From contig JBBHKE010003299.1 of the NCBI GenBank assembly GCA_037447655.1, forward strand, positions 126,001 through 151,956: 25,956 nucleotides of DNA, written 5' to 3'. The position numbers and the translations under genes are program-made. Shown in pieces: positions 1 to 9,467 of this stretch (position 1 is its first letter; each line of letters begins with the position of its first letter). Origin of the DNA: Zygnema cylindricum. Lineage: Eukaryota > Streptophyta > Zygnematophyceae > Zygnematales > Zygnemataceae. Below the pieces are notes generated by a model, which was not told the origin of the DNA, did not search any database, and was given only the letters and a program-made list of their open reading frames with translations.

Positions 1-505
1 CTTTCCCGCTGAATAAGCGCCGCCCAGGCACACAAATATTCTGACCACTCTCACCCTTGTGAGGACAAGACTCCCCTGAGTCAAACGCAAAAAGAATCAC
101 TGAATTTGCTCACCCGAGCAGTAAGTTATGGCTGGTCAAAGATGACCTTTATAGTTACAAGCTCTCTTAGAGAGAGAGGTACCTAAATATTACGAAGTCT
201 CGGTCTGCCTACTCACGACTACCTACTATTAAACCCTAGTCCAATAGGAACACTATAAAGTACAAGAAGGTACAATGGGCGATGTACTTATTGTACAACC
301 ATTGTACGACAAGGTCTACAAGGTGACACCTGTCATATCGGAAGCCATGGTTCCTCCTCCCATCTTCTCCGGTATCAAATAATGTGGCGCCACGTGGCAC
401 CGCGTGACGCTATATCCGTATGCCGCCAAAAAGCTAACTTCGCGTGGCGGCTATAATGCCGGCCGTCCGATCAAAACATATTTTACACGGTTCAGATTCG
501 CGTAC
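1..505 (-). repeat. Diverged copia-family LTR fragment
   Basis: The stretch aligns by eye, in the same direction, with the 5' LTR of copia element 2 (about 19925-20395). Shared blocks include CAAGACTCCC, GCAAAAAGAATC, GAGCAGTAAGTTATGG, a TGACCTTT block and TGTACGACA. On the minus strand this is the U5-side half of the LTR. It is clearly more diverged than elements 1 and 2 are from each other, so it is an older insertion or another subfamily. Similarity is good over about 45-190, patchy to 345 and weak to about 505. The element it belonged to lies off the left edge or is lost. Confidence 0.65.
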
Positions 506-514
506 ATGCAGAAA

Positions 515-909
515 TTGCTCCTTTTGGTTAGTCTGCTGTTAATTAGCTGTTTTGTTAATGTTTATATATTTATGAAACCTGTCACGTGTATCGTTTCGCA
601 ACAATTTAATGGTTAAGGATTTAGGCTATGAAGAATCTAGAGGTCATAGGTTCAATTCTAGACCTAGGCATCATTTTAGCCAAAATACCCTTAACTGCAA
701 AAACTGCCACTATTGCTCCTTTTGGTTTTTCTGCTGTTAATTAGCTGTTTCGTTAATGTTTATATATTTATGAAACCTGTCAAATGTATCGTTTCGTAAC
801 GATTTAATGGTTAAGGCTTTAGGCTATGAAGAATCTAGAGGTCATAGGTTCAAATCTAGACCTAGGCATCATTTTAGCCAAAATACCCTTAACTGCAAAA
901 ACTGCCACT
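515..909 (+). repeat. Two tandem 198-bp units, tRNA-like (SINE-like)
   Basis: Unit 1 (515-712) and unit 2 (713-909) are nearly identical and follow each other without a spacer. Each carries TGGTTAAGG (610-618 in unit 1), which fits an RNA polymerase III A box. About 39 bases later comes GGTTCAATTCT (649-659) or GGTTCAAATCT in unit 2, which fits a B box. That pairing and spacing is typical of the tRNA-derived head of a SINE. No proper acceptor stem is visible, so this is not a working tRNA gene. The tandem repeat is directly seen; the SINE origin is inference. The units sit next to the old LTR fragment and may have inserted into it. Confidence 0.7.
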
Positions 910-1006
910 TTCTAAATATGGCGGCAGCCATGGCGCGCTTTTGATCCTTACTCTCTTTCTTTAAAACAAAACTAAAATAGGGAAGTGAACTATTAATTAC
1001 CTCTTT

Positions 1007-1623
1007 TCAACAAAGTGCACCGAGACCTTTATCTTGCATCAGTAGTTATCAGAACTTCAAATTCCCCAGCCTGGTCAGGATACACCAGTGTAGGGGCAAA
1101 GGTCAACATCCTTTTTAGTTCCTCGAATGCTCTCTCATGATCAGCTCCCCACACAAACGTCTCTTTCTCCCGAAGTAAATCCGTCAAAGGTGCGGCGATT
1201 ATACGTTATCTTGTTCAGACTGCGATAGTCGACACACATTCTCAATGTTCCGTCTTTCTTTTTGACGAAGAGAACTGGTGTTCCGTACAGTGATTTGGTG
1301 GGGTGAATATGTCCTTTCTCCAAAAGCTCCTTGATCTGTTTCTTTAACTCCTCCTGCTCAAAGCAACTGTGCTTATTAATACCTGTGACAGGAGGATTAC
1401 ATCCAAGTTCGAGGTTAATAACATGTTCAACATCTCGGGAAGGTGGCCTTCCTGAGGGTAAATCACTAGGGAAAACATCTCGAAATTCAAAAACCAAGTC
1501 TTTAACAACAACATTAGTTGTATTAATGTCAGTTACCAAATCACATTTTAGTTTTTTGAGAGTTTTAGTGGTGTCTGATTTAGGGATGACATCAATGTTA
1601 ATGTTTTCTCTCCCTCCTTTCAT
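1007..1623 (-). pseudogene. pol: Gypsy reverse transcriptase with deleted catalytic core
   Basis: The open segment 1623-1206 ends with the gypsy RT start: [35 protein letters not shown] and LNKIT. Right after LNKIT (about 1205) the sequence jumps to [16 protein letters not shown], which in intact elements lies well over 100 residues downstream, at the thumb/connection region. The fingers-palm core, including the YxDD catalytic motif, is therefore absent, and the frame changes at the junction. The tail (about 1190-1007) runs through the RT connection into the beginning of RNase H (a TTDA motif with a stop just after it), then is lost. No activity is possible. Confidence 0.85.
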
Positions 1624-1639
1624 TAATAACTTCCCCAGT

Positions 1640-2319
1640 TACCAATAACAAGAAAGCATGATTTGTTTTATCTTTTAAGTGCTTTTTCAATTGTTTAGCA
1701 GAAATCAAACCTTCCACCCCCAATCTGGGTATGTTATTTATATGATTCTTATGCAATTATTTAGAACATAATGCTTGCAAAACCTTCCAACCATTTTCAG
1801 ACTTCACTTTCAAGGTCATAATTTCCTAAATAACTTGAGGGTTATGTTCTGTTAGCTAGGGCTTTCCTAGTATTAGCTCCTCACTACCCAAATTCTTTAT
1901 TTCACGTACAACATTCATTTTATACCCTTGGATATCAACTTCTATTGTGCTAGTTTGTAAATCTAATGTGACATATTACCATTTGTCATCTGAACATGCA
2001 AAAGTTTTTCCTTTATGACTGTATGAATTTTATTTTCCTCTACAAACTTATGTGAAATAAAATTATGTGTAGCTCCTGAATCTACCATAATTCTCAATGG
2101 TTTTCCTTCCACTAAAGACTCAAATCTAATCAAACTGTGTCTGGTGTCATCGTTACTTAACTGTTCTAACATAGGTCTGCTGTTAAGAGTTTCATCAGAA
2201 GGATTGTTCAAACTATAGAGTGTAGTTTGCATAATAATAAATTCAACTATCCTAGTCTTTCCATTCATTAGCTTGCCCTCCAAAGATAACTTTTTAACCT
2301 TTGGATCTAGTCGACTCAA
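1640..2319 (-). pseudogene. Gypsy aspartic protease remnant
   Basis: The open segment 2319-1963 contains VDSGATHNFIS (about 2086-2054), the D-S/T-G active-site signature of retropepsin-type proteases in plant gypsy elements; it would cleave the gag-pol polyprotein. The leading part (about 2319-2120) resembles the linker between zinc knuckles and protease. After 1963 the sequence still reads as protease and linker to RT (for example GSEELILGKP near 1880), but with several stop codons. No frame runs through to RT, so this is a remnant. It is collinear with gag upstream and RT downstream. Confidence 0.8.
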
Positions 2320-2529
2320 CTGAGGACTTCAGCTAGTCATTTTCGTTTCCCACCTCCTAGGCTTCCTACTCAGCTAGGTATAATGTTATATCTTCTTGAA
2401 GACTTTTATTGACATAAACTTTTTTTTAGAGATCCCTTATCTGTACAGTCTTTAGCGTAATGATCTAGTCCGCTGCATTTAAAACAAGGGATTTTTTTTT
2501 TTGGTTTTGTGCATTTCTGCTGAAATGTC

Positions 2530-3276
2530 CCTCCTCTCCACAGTTATAACAGTTAATCTTCTTCAGTTGTGCACACTCAAATGCCCTATGACCTCTTTTC
2601 TGACAGATAGTGCATGTGGGTATGGTAAGATTAGGTTTCTAAGCATTAATTTTTAGGACTCTTAATGTAGCCCCCTCAGTTGTGAAATTTATTTCCTGCA
2701 TTAACACTCTGTCCACCCCTCTGATTTCCCCCCCTCTGATTTCCCCTGAAGATATTTTGTCTATTCATAAGACCTGTATTCATACCCTCTTTCTCAAATT
2801 CTTCTTCACCCCACTCTGATACTTCATTGAATTTTCCCTTGAGTGATCGAGTTTCACGATTATACGCGATCACAATTCCTAGATTCCAAATAAAACTCCT
2901 TATGAAAAATCCAAGCATCCAACTCATCAATCTTCTTACTATCGAAGGATGGTGCTTCACTGATAGACAATTTCGGATCTCTTATCTTCTTAGGTTTATC
3001 ATGATCATCCTTCCTAAAACTGGCATTCCTTTTACCACTCTCACCCTTTTGGTCGTTAACATCATTTCTGGACTGAATTAAATTAATTAGCTCATCCAAT
3101 TTTTGCTTTGAAATATTTCCATTTTCCTTAACGTCCTTCAATTCACTTTTCAATTCAGAAATTATTTCATCCACAATAGCAGTATGATTATTAAATCTTT
3201 TGACCAATTTCACAATACGCTTCTTCAAAACATTCAAAGCATATTCCATTTCACGTTTCTATGCAAAATTTGCCAT
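2530..3276 (-). pseudogene. gag: Gypsy gag remnant with zinc knuckles
   Basis: The likely original ATG is at 3276-3274; it is followed five codons later by an in-frame TAG (3261-3259), and the frame is then open from 3249 to 2860. This part is a charged, lysine- and glutamate-rich N-terminus, probably coiled coil, leading to the WIFHKEFYLE capsid motif. A shifted frame (2960-2676) carries an Arg/Gly/Asn-rich linker. Two CCHC zinc knuckles follow: CTICQKRGHRAFEC (about 2613-2572) is canonical C-X2-C-X4-H-X4-C, while in the second (about 2560-2520) a one-base shift removes the last cysteine from frame. The distance between the capsid motif and the knuckles is too short for a full capsid, so I infer an internal deletion. 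Non-functional. Confidence 0.8.
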
Positions 3277-4555
3277 TATCACACAATGAATTCAAACAAA
3301 CTGACAGATAGAATATACTTTCCCAAAGAAATTTGCTGCAGACTTCAAGTCATCAGATTGCTCCAATCCAAGATTCCTTTTCCTTAACAAATCCTTTTAA
3401 AATATCGAAATCTAAGATATCAATAAGACATTGAAAATAAGTTAGTGCACATTTAAATTTTCAATTTCTTAAACATTGAAATAGAAAGGTAAAAAGTTTC
3501 CCCACAAATTTTGCAACATCAAATATTGAAAGCTCTCAAAGGTAAAATCCCACCACAAATTTTGCAACAGCAAAATAAAAAGCAATCAAAGGTAACAATT
3601 TAAAGTTTGAAAAGTTTTAAGTCACTTCTGAAGTAAATTAGACCATTTTTCTTCTCCTCGATTAGCAAATTTCCAATTTCCCACTAGATCAGGATCTTTT
3701 ACTCTCTAATCCTCACATCCTCACCCTTCATGGCTTCAAGCCCTCCCTCTACACATTAATCATCGCTAAGAGAAAGCAAGTTTTTTTGGCCTCTAGGTAA
3801 TTAGAGTGAGCCTCAGCGGTGGCTAGAATGCCCACCAGACTGTCCACCCCGCTTGAGTCCTGAGGACCTATGCACGCCCCATATCTAACCAGCGGCCACT
3901 GGCAGTGTGGTCACTTAGTTTCCCTCCAATCCCCTTCCAATTTACATTGTGGTTCCACCAACACAGGTCAGAGCACCCTCACCGATCACGGCAGTCGATT
4001 TGAAGGTGAGCAAACTTCTCCTTGGTTTCTAATCAAAACTATATGTAATAGAATCTCCTACCTCTCAGAAAATCCCATTACTACTTCACATTTCTACCAC
4101 ATTTTCCACACATTGGAAAATACACATCCACATTGGAAAGCACTCACATAATGATAAACTTTAAATTAGAAGAAGCTTCTGTCCACATAACATTAGCTTG
4201 GTCTCTTGCCCTCGTGGCTCAACCCTTCTTTTAAAGTGTTTACCTCTACTATCCACTCTTAAGTAATTCTATCTCTTAACTACTAAAACACTACTTGGTT
4301 AGTAAGAGATTTCAATCCAAAAATGCCACTTCTCCAATTTGGTTTAATCGCTCAGGACCAAGATCAGTCGGAATTTCCATTAACTTTTCCCCAAAGGAAA
4401 AGTTGTCTACTTTCCTCTTACCCTTCACTATTCCATCATCGCCTTGGACTCGCCAGGCCAAAGTCAACGCTCCGTTTGAACAGGTTTTACCTGGGCCATT
4501 CATTGATCAACAAGGACTCAGACTGACAAATGCAAAAATGTGCGAAATCTCTTAC
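3277..4555. other. No gene seen; AT-rich leader and spacer
   Basis: Next to the gypsy gag start this may be the element's 5' leader or LTR, but I could not place a TG...CA boundary or a primer site. An imperfect 51-bp tandem repeat sharing CACAAATTTTGCAAC lies at 3503-3553 and 3554-3597. The short open frames here (for example 3870-4151 and 4295-4558) have no recognisable motif and look like chance. Confidence 0.5.
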
Positions 4556-4637
4556 TAACTGCGTAGCATTTCTAACCAATAAAACGCTACGTTTCACTAC
4601 GTAACATTTATGTGCAAAAGTGCGCGCTAAACGAAAC

Positions 4638-4778
4638 GCGACTTCGCACGAACGTGCGTCGCAAATTTCGCACACAAAACTTCCTACGAAATTCCATAAA
4701 GTGAAAGTGACTTTTCATACTAAAAATTGTATGAAACGAACCACCGTGCAAGCCAAACGAAATATTGATTTCGTTTGG
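4638..4778. repeat. Cluster of three short inverted repeats
   Basis: Three perfect hairpins lie within 141 bases. CGCACG/CGTGCG (4645-4658, two-base loop) has a further GCGAC/GTCGC pair outside it (4638-4642 and 4658-4662, sharing one base). TTTCATAC/GTATGAAA lies at 4713-4736. CCAAACGAAAT/ATTTCGTTTGG lies at 4753-4778 with a four-base loop. These may be remains of a foldback or MITE-like element; no target duplication was found. Confidence 0.6.
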
Positions 4779-5520
4779 TACTTTATAAACGTACGCCTTA
4801 AATTCCACGTCTAGTTTGACCCTTAAATCGTAATCAATGAACACCCAATCATTATATTGACCTCGCAATGTCGTCGAAATACACGAGTCACTTATAAAAT
4901 ACAACCCTAAATCGTGTTATTCTTTCACGAACGTCTATCAAATTCAAAACTCTTTTTTCGAAACACTTAAATACCCATTTACAAACAAGTTTGATCCACT
5001 ATTACTGTTACAAATAGTAATAATATGTAATAAGGCATTGCCGCCAAGTTACAAGCATTGACCTAAAGTACAAATTTTAATACTATTTTTTCCTATACGA
5101 TAAGCGTAGGTTTGATGAAATTAGTGTCAGTTACTTTAATTCAGGAGGTACAGTACTAGAACAGTGAAGTGTACAATTGTTGCAGTTTGTACAGCAGCTA
5201 CTCGTTATTCTATAAAGAAGTAAGAATAATTATACTTACGCTAAAGTGAGTGGCGTCGACACGGAAAAGTGTTGTCCGATTTGATTCTTAGAAATACAAG
5301 GTTTGCGCGAACGTGTTCTCACATGTTCGGAGGTCGAGTACATGAACAGGTTTAAGAGCGTTGTTCCGTTAGGCGATCTCAGTAAACGTCCAAAAATTCG
5401 TTTACTGAAGGACTGCCATTGTGTCCGGTCAGTAGTCGACATTTTATTTTGTAGCACAGTTTGATTGGTCCACGTATGATGAATGCGATTCTGGTAATCT
5501 TACAGAATCTCTGACAGAAT

Positions 5521-5628
5521 TGACCACACATTTTAAAAGGAAAGGTAAAAGTGACTCATACGACGTTATAATTGTGACCACACATTTTTAACAGCCAAAG
5601 GTAAAAAGTGACTCGTACGACGTTATTG
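5521..5628. repeat. 54-bp imperfect tandem duplication
   Basis: Copy 1 starts at 5521 and copy 2 at 5575. Both run from TGACCACACATTTT through AGTGACTC to TACGACGTTAT, with a few substitutions and small indels. No function is apparent. Confidence 0.8.
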
Positions 5629-6406
5629 AATAAAATCTTTACGGGCGGACGAAACTTAAGATTTGTAAAAGCTTATGAAAATGTCAGATTGGTTAGTGGA
5701 TGGCAACAAAAGTGTGAAACAATATCCTCCGTCAAAATTTTTCTTTTGGCTTCCGATAGCGTCGCATCCTCTTTGGCGGAAGGCACATGTCATACGCGAC
5801 GTGTACCCACCTGGCCTCGCGGTCGTCATGGATATTTTGTTCACTTTTCCACGACGCACGATGCTATTCGTTCAGGCGCTTAGAATTGACCTACTCCTGG
5901 TCACTTGTTGCGAACTGAAAGTGTCAGATGATGGCGCATCCGATTTTGATATGACGGTCCACATTTACGCCCATAAATGTGGAGAATCAAATCCCTCATT
6001 CAGTAGGCTTGTTTTTCTAACATTTATTTTTTTTGGTATGGCACTGTACGAAAAAATACGATTTTTTTGTAAACACTGACATTTTTTCCCTAATGGAACC
6101 TCACCCTAAGGGCACTTTCGCATGTAACCGAAACTTAGTCTTGTTACTTTGTTTTTTAGCGAAGATTCTCCTTACAACTTTCAGTGCATTCGGATGTAAA
6201 CGCAAATAACTTGTCACTTAAAAAAGTGACTTACGTAGACGTGTACGAAACATTGTGACGGATGAAGTGGTACTTAAAATGAGGCGAAACTTCCACTCGG
6301 CTTCAATTTGAGGCATTTCTCCGCACGTTGTACAATTTTTGTGACTTGCTCTCGCACATAAATGCAGTTTCGTTTTTCGTCATCCCACTTGCCGATAGGT
6401 GGCCAA

Positions 6407-6411
6407 TGTTT
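6407..6411. repeat. Target-site duplication, left copy (element 1)
   Basis: TGTTT directly precedes the LTR start TGTAGAA and is repeated exactly at 13823-13827 after the 3' LTR. Five bases is the usual length for copia integration. Confidence 0.9.
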
Positions 6412-6678
6412 TGTAGAAATTAATGGTCCGTTTAAAGTATTTTCTAGGTCTAAATAGAAATATAGAAAGAAGCCGAGGCAGTCTACCTCTAACTTCTCTC
6501 TCCAACTCTGAAACTTGTCGCAGTCATTGTGAAATTTGAGAGGAAGCTAGAGCCATGGCTACCTAGGCTATCCAGAGGTTTACAAGAAATATATATATTA
6601 GTTTATTTACCGTTAGGGTTTTATTTACTAAAAGGATATGTGATGCCCCCAGGATTTGATCCTGGTACCTACCGGACG

Positions 6679-6683
6679 GTAAG
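6679..6683. repeat. Target-site duplication, left copy (solo LTR)
   Basis: GTAAG here is repeated at 7537-7541. In the uninterrupted 3' LTR the same position has a single GTAAG (about 12961-12965). Confidence 0.92.
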
Positions 6684-7536
6684 TGTTGTTTTTTAGAAAG
6701 CTTTAGTCCTCTCTATGCCTCAGCTTTGAGGGAGAGAGAGCTGTTCAAGACTTAAGCTATTTTTGGTTTAGTTCGGTTCAATACTTACCAAAATTAGTGT
6801 GACAGTGAAGTTGGGAGTTCACGGTTCATTCACACTTGGGACACGCGTCGTCACTTGAGAGAAATGCGTGAGTATGTCCTCCGTGGACGTACGGAAATTC
6901 GGCAGGACCACGGGACTTCGTGAAGTCAGTTCTAAGGTGCCAAATCCTCTAATCGGACGGCTGACAGCCGTCGTCAATAAACACTGACAAGGCGTGACTA
7001 GATCACTATCACTTTACGTTGTCTGAACTTCGGTGTAAATATTTGGTTGAATAGAATTTTGTTTGTAGTGAATTAGTTGTTTAGTGTTGAGAATGTGGTT
7101 TATGACATACCTTCAGTACACAGGTATACTCACAGTATTTGTTTTGTTAGAATGTTATATGTACGGCTGGAATGCCTCCGTACAGCTTAGTGTAGTTTCG
7201 GTGTATAGAAGTAGGACTTAGTGAATTTGATTCATTGGGAACAAATGATATGAAAACTGTGCACTCAGTTTTATTTAAATTCATTTCTGCATATCTCACA
7301 GATCTGTTAGCGGAATTCATTGAAATTTTGTGTGTGTGTTCTTTTGTGTGTTATCTAAACTGTGGTAAATATTCAGCAACATTGGAGCGTTTTTTTTAAA
7401 GTTATAGTCTGTCAAAGTTGCTGTTCAGCCATCAATATTTGTGGAAGCTTCCTCATTTGATTTGTTCTGCGATGACTACTGCTTCATCTGCTTCATCTTC
7501 TTCATCTTCAGTGCCAGCAGTTGTCTCAGAACAACA
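6684..7536 (+). mobile_element. Nested 853-bp solo LTR
   Basis: The block is absent from the matching position of the 3' LTR, starts TGTTG and ends CAACA (perfect 5-bp terminal inverted repeat TG...CA), and is flanked by a 5-bp duplication GTAAG. It has no coding capacity. These are the marks of a solo LTR left by recombination between the two LTRs of an LTR retrotransposon. It is unrelated to the copia LTR it sits in; family (copia or gypsy) cannot be told. A CTTCATC/CTTCATCT microrepeat lies near its right end (about 7480-7510). Orientation is arbitrary because both ends are compatible with either strand. Confidence 0.9.
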
Positions 7537-7541
7537 GTAAG
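7537..7541. repeat. Target-site duplication, right copy (solo LTR)
   Basis: GTAAG repeats 6679-6683 and joins directly to CAGCCGG, where the host LTR sequence resumes. Confidence 0.92.
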
Positions 7542-8338
7542 CAGCCGGTAGCCGGTAGCCTTAACCGTTAAGTCTCGACCTAGTCTTATGTACTATAGGG
7601 TTTGATATTTAATTAAACATTAATACATAAGATAGTTCATTTAACTGAAATAGTTTACTCGAGACATAGATCCAGTAATGTAAAAGTACGGATTACTGTA
7701 CGGATAAGAAATCAATACCGCGCATTTATTTCTTAAGCGAAACGAATACCGCGCATGTATTTATTACGGCTACGATTAAATGTGAATTTAATCAGACACC
7801 CGGAATTAACGCCGAGATCGCGGAAGAGGAATTTGGCGGTTTTTGGTCAACGCCACATCGGATGACACGTGGCAGAATGACATTGGATCACGGCATCTCT
7901 GAGGATTAAGGGAGCGAATCCGGATGTACCACGTGTCGACATTTAGGCCATGTCGTACAGTGTCCGTACAGAAAGTACACCGGCAGCTGTACTTTTGTGT
8001 ACGAAAGTGTAATCTAATTGGCTCCGTACATCAGTAGATAGAGTCTGTGAGGGAGATAAGACTTAGAAAAATTAGGAGATAGGATCCTCTCTCCCAGAGA
8101 GCTTCTGTACAAAAGGTCAACTTTGACCCTCCATAACTTACTGCTCAATGGGAGTAAATTCAGAGATTCTTTTTGCTATCGACTCGAGGAGTCTTGCCTT
8201 TACAAGGGTAAAGGTGGTCACAGTTATTATCTGCCATGGTGGTAGTTGTTCTTGCTGAAACACAAAGGGGTCAGGATTATCCTAGAGGCTTCTTGGAAGC
8301 TGTCCATTCTGAGGACTTAAGGAGGTCTCAGAGTTTCA

Positions 8339-8353
8339 GGTTATGGGTCCACC
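8339..8353 (+). promoter_or_regulatory. Primer binding site, half-tRNA(iMet) type
   Basis: GGTTATGGGTCCACC begins at the base after the LTR. From memory, plant initiator tRNA-Met carries GGTGGGCCCATAACC in its anticodon arm; this site is complementary to 14 of those 15 bases (one C-to-T change), and element 2 to all 15. Drosophila copia uses the same region as a cleaved half-tRNA primer. The gag ATG (8343-8345) lies inside the site. Confidence 0.8.
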
Positions 8354-9467
8354 CTCTAGGGTACCAATCTTTAATGGAACTGGCTTCATATACTGGGAAA
8401 GTATGATGATAGGAGCTCTATGCGAAAAAAGGTTTGAGGGGATAGTGAGTGGACGGTTGGGGCGTACAACAAGTCTTGGAATCCCTCCAGGGTTTGGAGG
8501 AAGCAGATTCACCAGGAAAGAGGATCCACCTTCAACGGAGGAAACAAAGGAAGGAGAGGTGGTGGACAAAGGAAACGAGAAAGAAACGACCACACCAATA
8601 GCAACTGGTTCGGCATTCATGTAACCTATTTCGAGGAACGAGGAGAATGATACTGAAACATGGGACATCAACAATATAGCAGCAAAGCACTTCATCCTAC
8701 GCCATCTCACTTAAGGACTTGCATGTCCTCATTTGCAGGTAGAAACGACATCCGGCCTTAGGATGGCTCTCATAGAGATGTACCGAAGTGGTACGATTCA
8801 GCAACAACAGTTGGCTGATCAGAAAGTTAAGGAGTATGTATACAAAGGGGGGAAGATGTTGGATTTTTGCAATGAGCTCGCTAAACTCTTCATGGAGCTA
8901 GAGAGTGCAGGAAAAAAATTTAGTGAAAAGGAAAAGATTAACTGTTTACTGATGAAGTTACCCGATGAGTTCGAGAACATAGTCAACCGTGTGCAGGACT
9001 TGCCGAACTCAAGATGGATATGGAACTCAGTGGTAGGAATGATTCTCGTTCGGGAGAATACGATTGAGATCCGAAGGGGACGAAAGAGTGGCCAAGCCTT
9101 GGCAACTGCGACCGATTGGAGGAACAAGGATTCTCGGAAACCGGTCGAAAATTATGGGGGGAGGGAGCGGAAAAATCAGACCGACGAGTTTGGACCAAAG
9201 GCTCCCAAAGGTTTATGTCACTTTTGTAAGAAACCTGGGCACTATATGGCAGAGTGCACTAAGCTAACCGAGCTTTGATTAAAGGAGGGGCAGACTGGTG
9301 GTACCCCGAGAGGAAAGAAAAAGGCCCTTATGACACAGGTACATGAGGCGGAATCCGAGGACAAGGACGATGAGCTCCATTTAGATGAGGAGTTGGAGGC
9401 GAAAAACGAGGTCAAAATTCCACGAAGGCAGAAATATGACTACGGTGGATTGAAAGGTGAACCAGGC
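8343..9467 (+). pseudogene. gag: Copia gag remnant, element 1
   Basis: The frame opens at ATG 8343 inside the primer site with MGPPSRVPIFNGTGFIYWES, the F-x-G-x-x-(F)-x-x-W start of copia gag. Helical capsid motifs follow (QQQQLADQKVKEYVYKGG, LLMKLPDEFENIVNRVQDLP), then a basic linker. One zinc knuckle, CHFCKKPGHYMAEC (about 9217-9258), is canonical C-X2-C-X4-H-X4-C and would package the RNA. An acidic linker leads to protease. Stops interrupt the frame at 8622-8624 (TAA), 8712-8714 (TAA) and 9276-9278 (TGA), all in the same frame, so these are point mutations and not shifts. The homologous gag of element 2 has only one stop. Confidence 0.9.

Larger units (their letters stand above)
1007..3276 (-). 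mobile_element. Decayed Ty3/gypsy retrotransposon, internal region
   Basis: Reading on the minus strand from 3276 to about 1007 gives, in order, a gag N-terminus, two zinc knuckles, an aspartic protease, the N-terminal part of reverse transcriptase, and the start of RNase H. This is the gag-protease-RT-RNase H order of Ty3/gypsy elements. Frames are broken by many stops and frameshifts. At least one large deletion lies in RT, and probably another in the capsid part of gag. Integrase and LTRs were not found: the region beyond 1007 runs into the tandem repeat, and no TG...CA repeat pair flanks the element. Total length is about 2.3 kb, well short of a complete gag-pol. Confidence 0.85.
4556..6406. 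other. Non-coding, CpG-containing spacer with hairpins
   Basis: The stretch has many ACG/CGT-containing words and repeated GTGACTT/AAGTCAC-type words, unlike the AT-rich DNA to its left. No convincing gene is present: the longest open frame (5675-6079, plus, 134 codons) has no recognised domain and overlaps other open frames. Perfect inverted repeats occur at 5959-5982 (9-bp arms, 6-base loop) and 6213-6230 (7-bp arms), besides the cluster at 4638-4778. The DNA is interrupted by copia element 1 at 6407-6411 and continues at 13828. Confidence 0.5.
6412..8338 (+). repeat. 5' LTR of copia element 1 (interrupted)
   Basis: The LTR starts TGTAGAAATTAATGG and ends CTCAGAGTTTCA. The end point is set by comparison with the 3' LTR, which stops at the same base and is followed by the target duplication. 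Without the nested insertion (6684-7536) and its duplicated 5 bp, the LTR is about 1069 bp. Near the end, the ATG seen in the 3' LTR (13803-13805) and in element 2 is changed to AAG (8319-8321), so this copy has lost the upstream start codon. Internal features include CCGGTA-containing repeats near 7541-7562. Confidence 0.93.

Noticed and set aside
610-659. A functional tRNA gene at the A/B boxes
   Set aside because: Boxes are present but no acceptor stem or normal anticodon arm can be formed, and the unit is tandemly repeated; SINE-like is the better reading.
5675-6079. 134-codon plus-strand open frame as a host gene
   Set aside because: No recognisable domain, overlapping alternative frames, no promoter or splice context; the wording looks like chance translation.
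8324-8333. GGTCTCAGAG as a conventional tRNA-iMet 3'-end primer site
   Set aside because: It resembles GGTATCAGAG, but it lies inside the LTR: the same bases are present at the end of the 3' LTR, before the target duplication. The primer site must lie after 8338.
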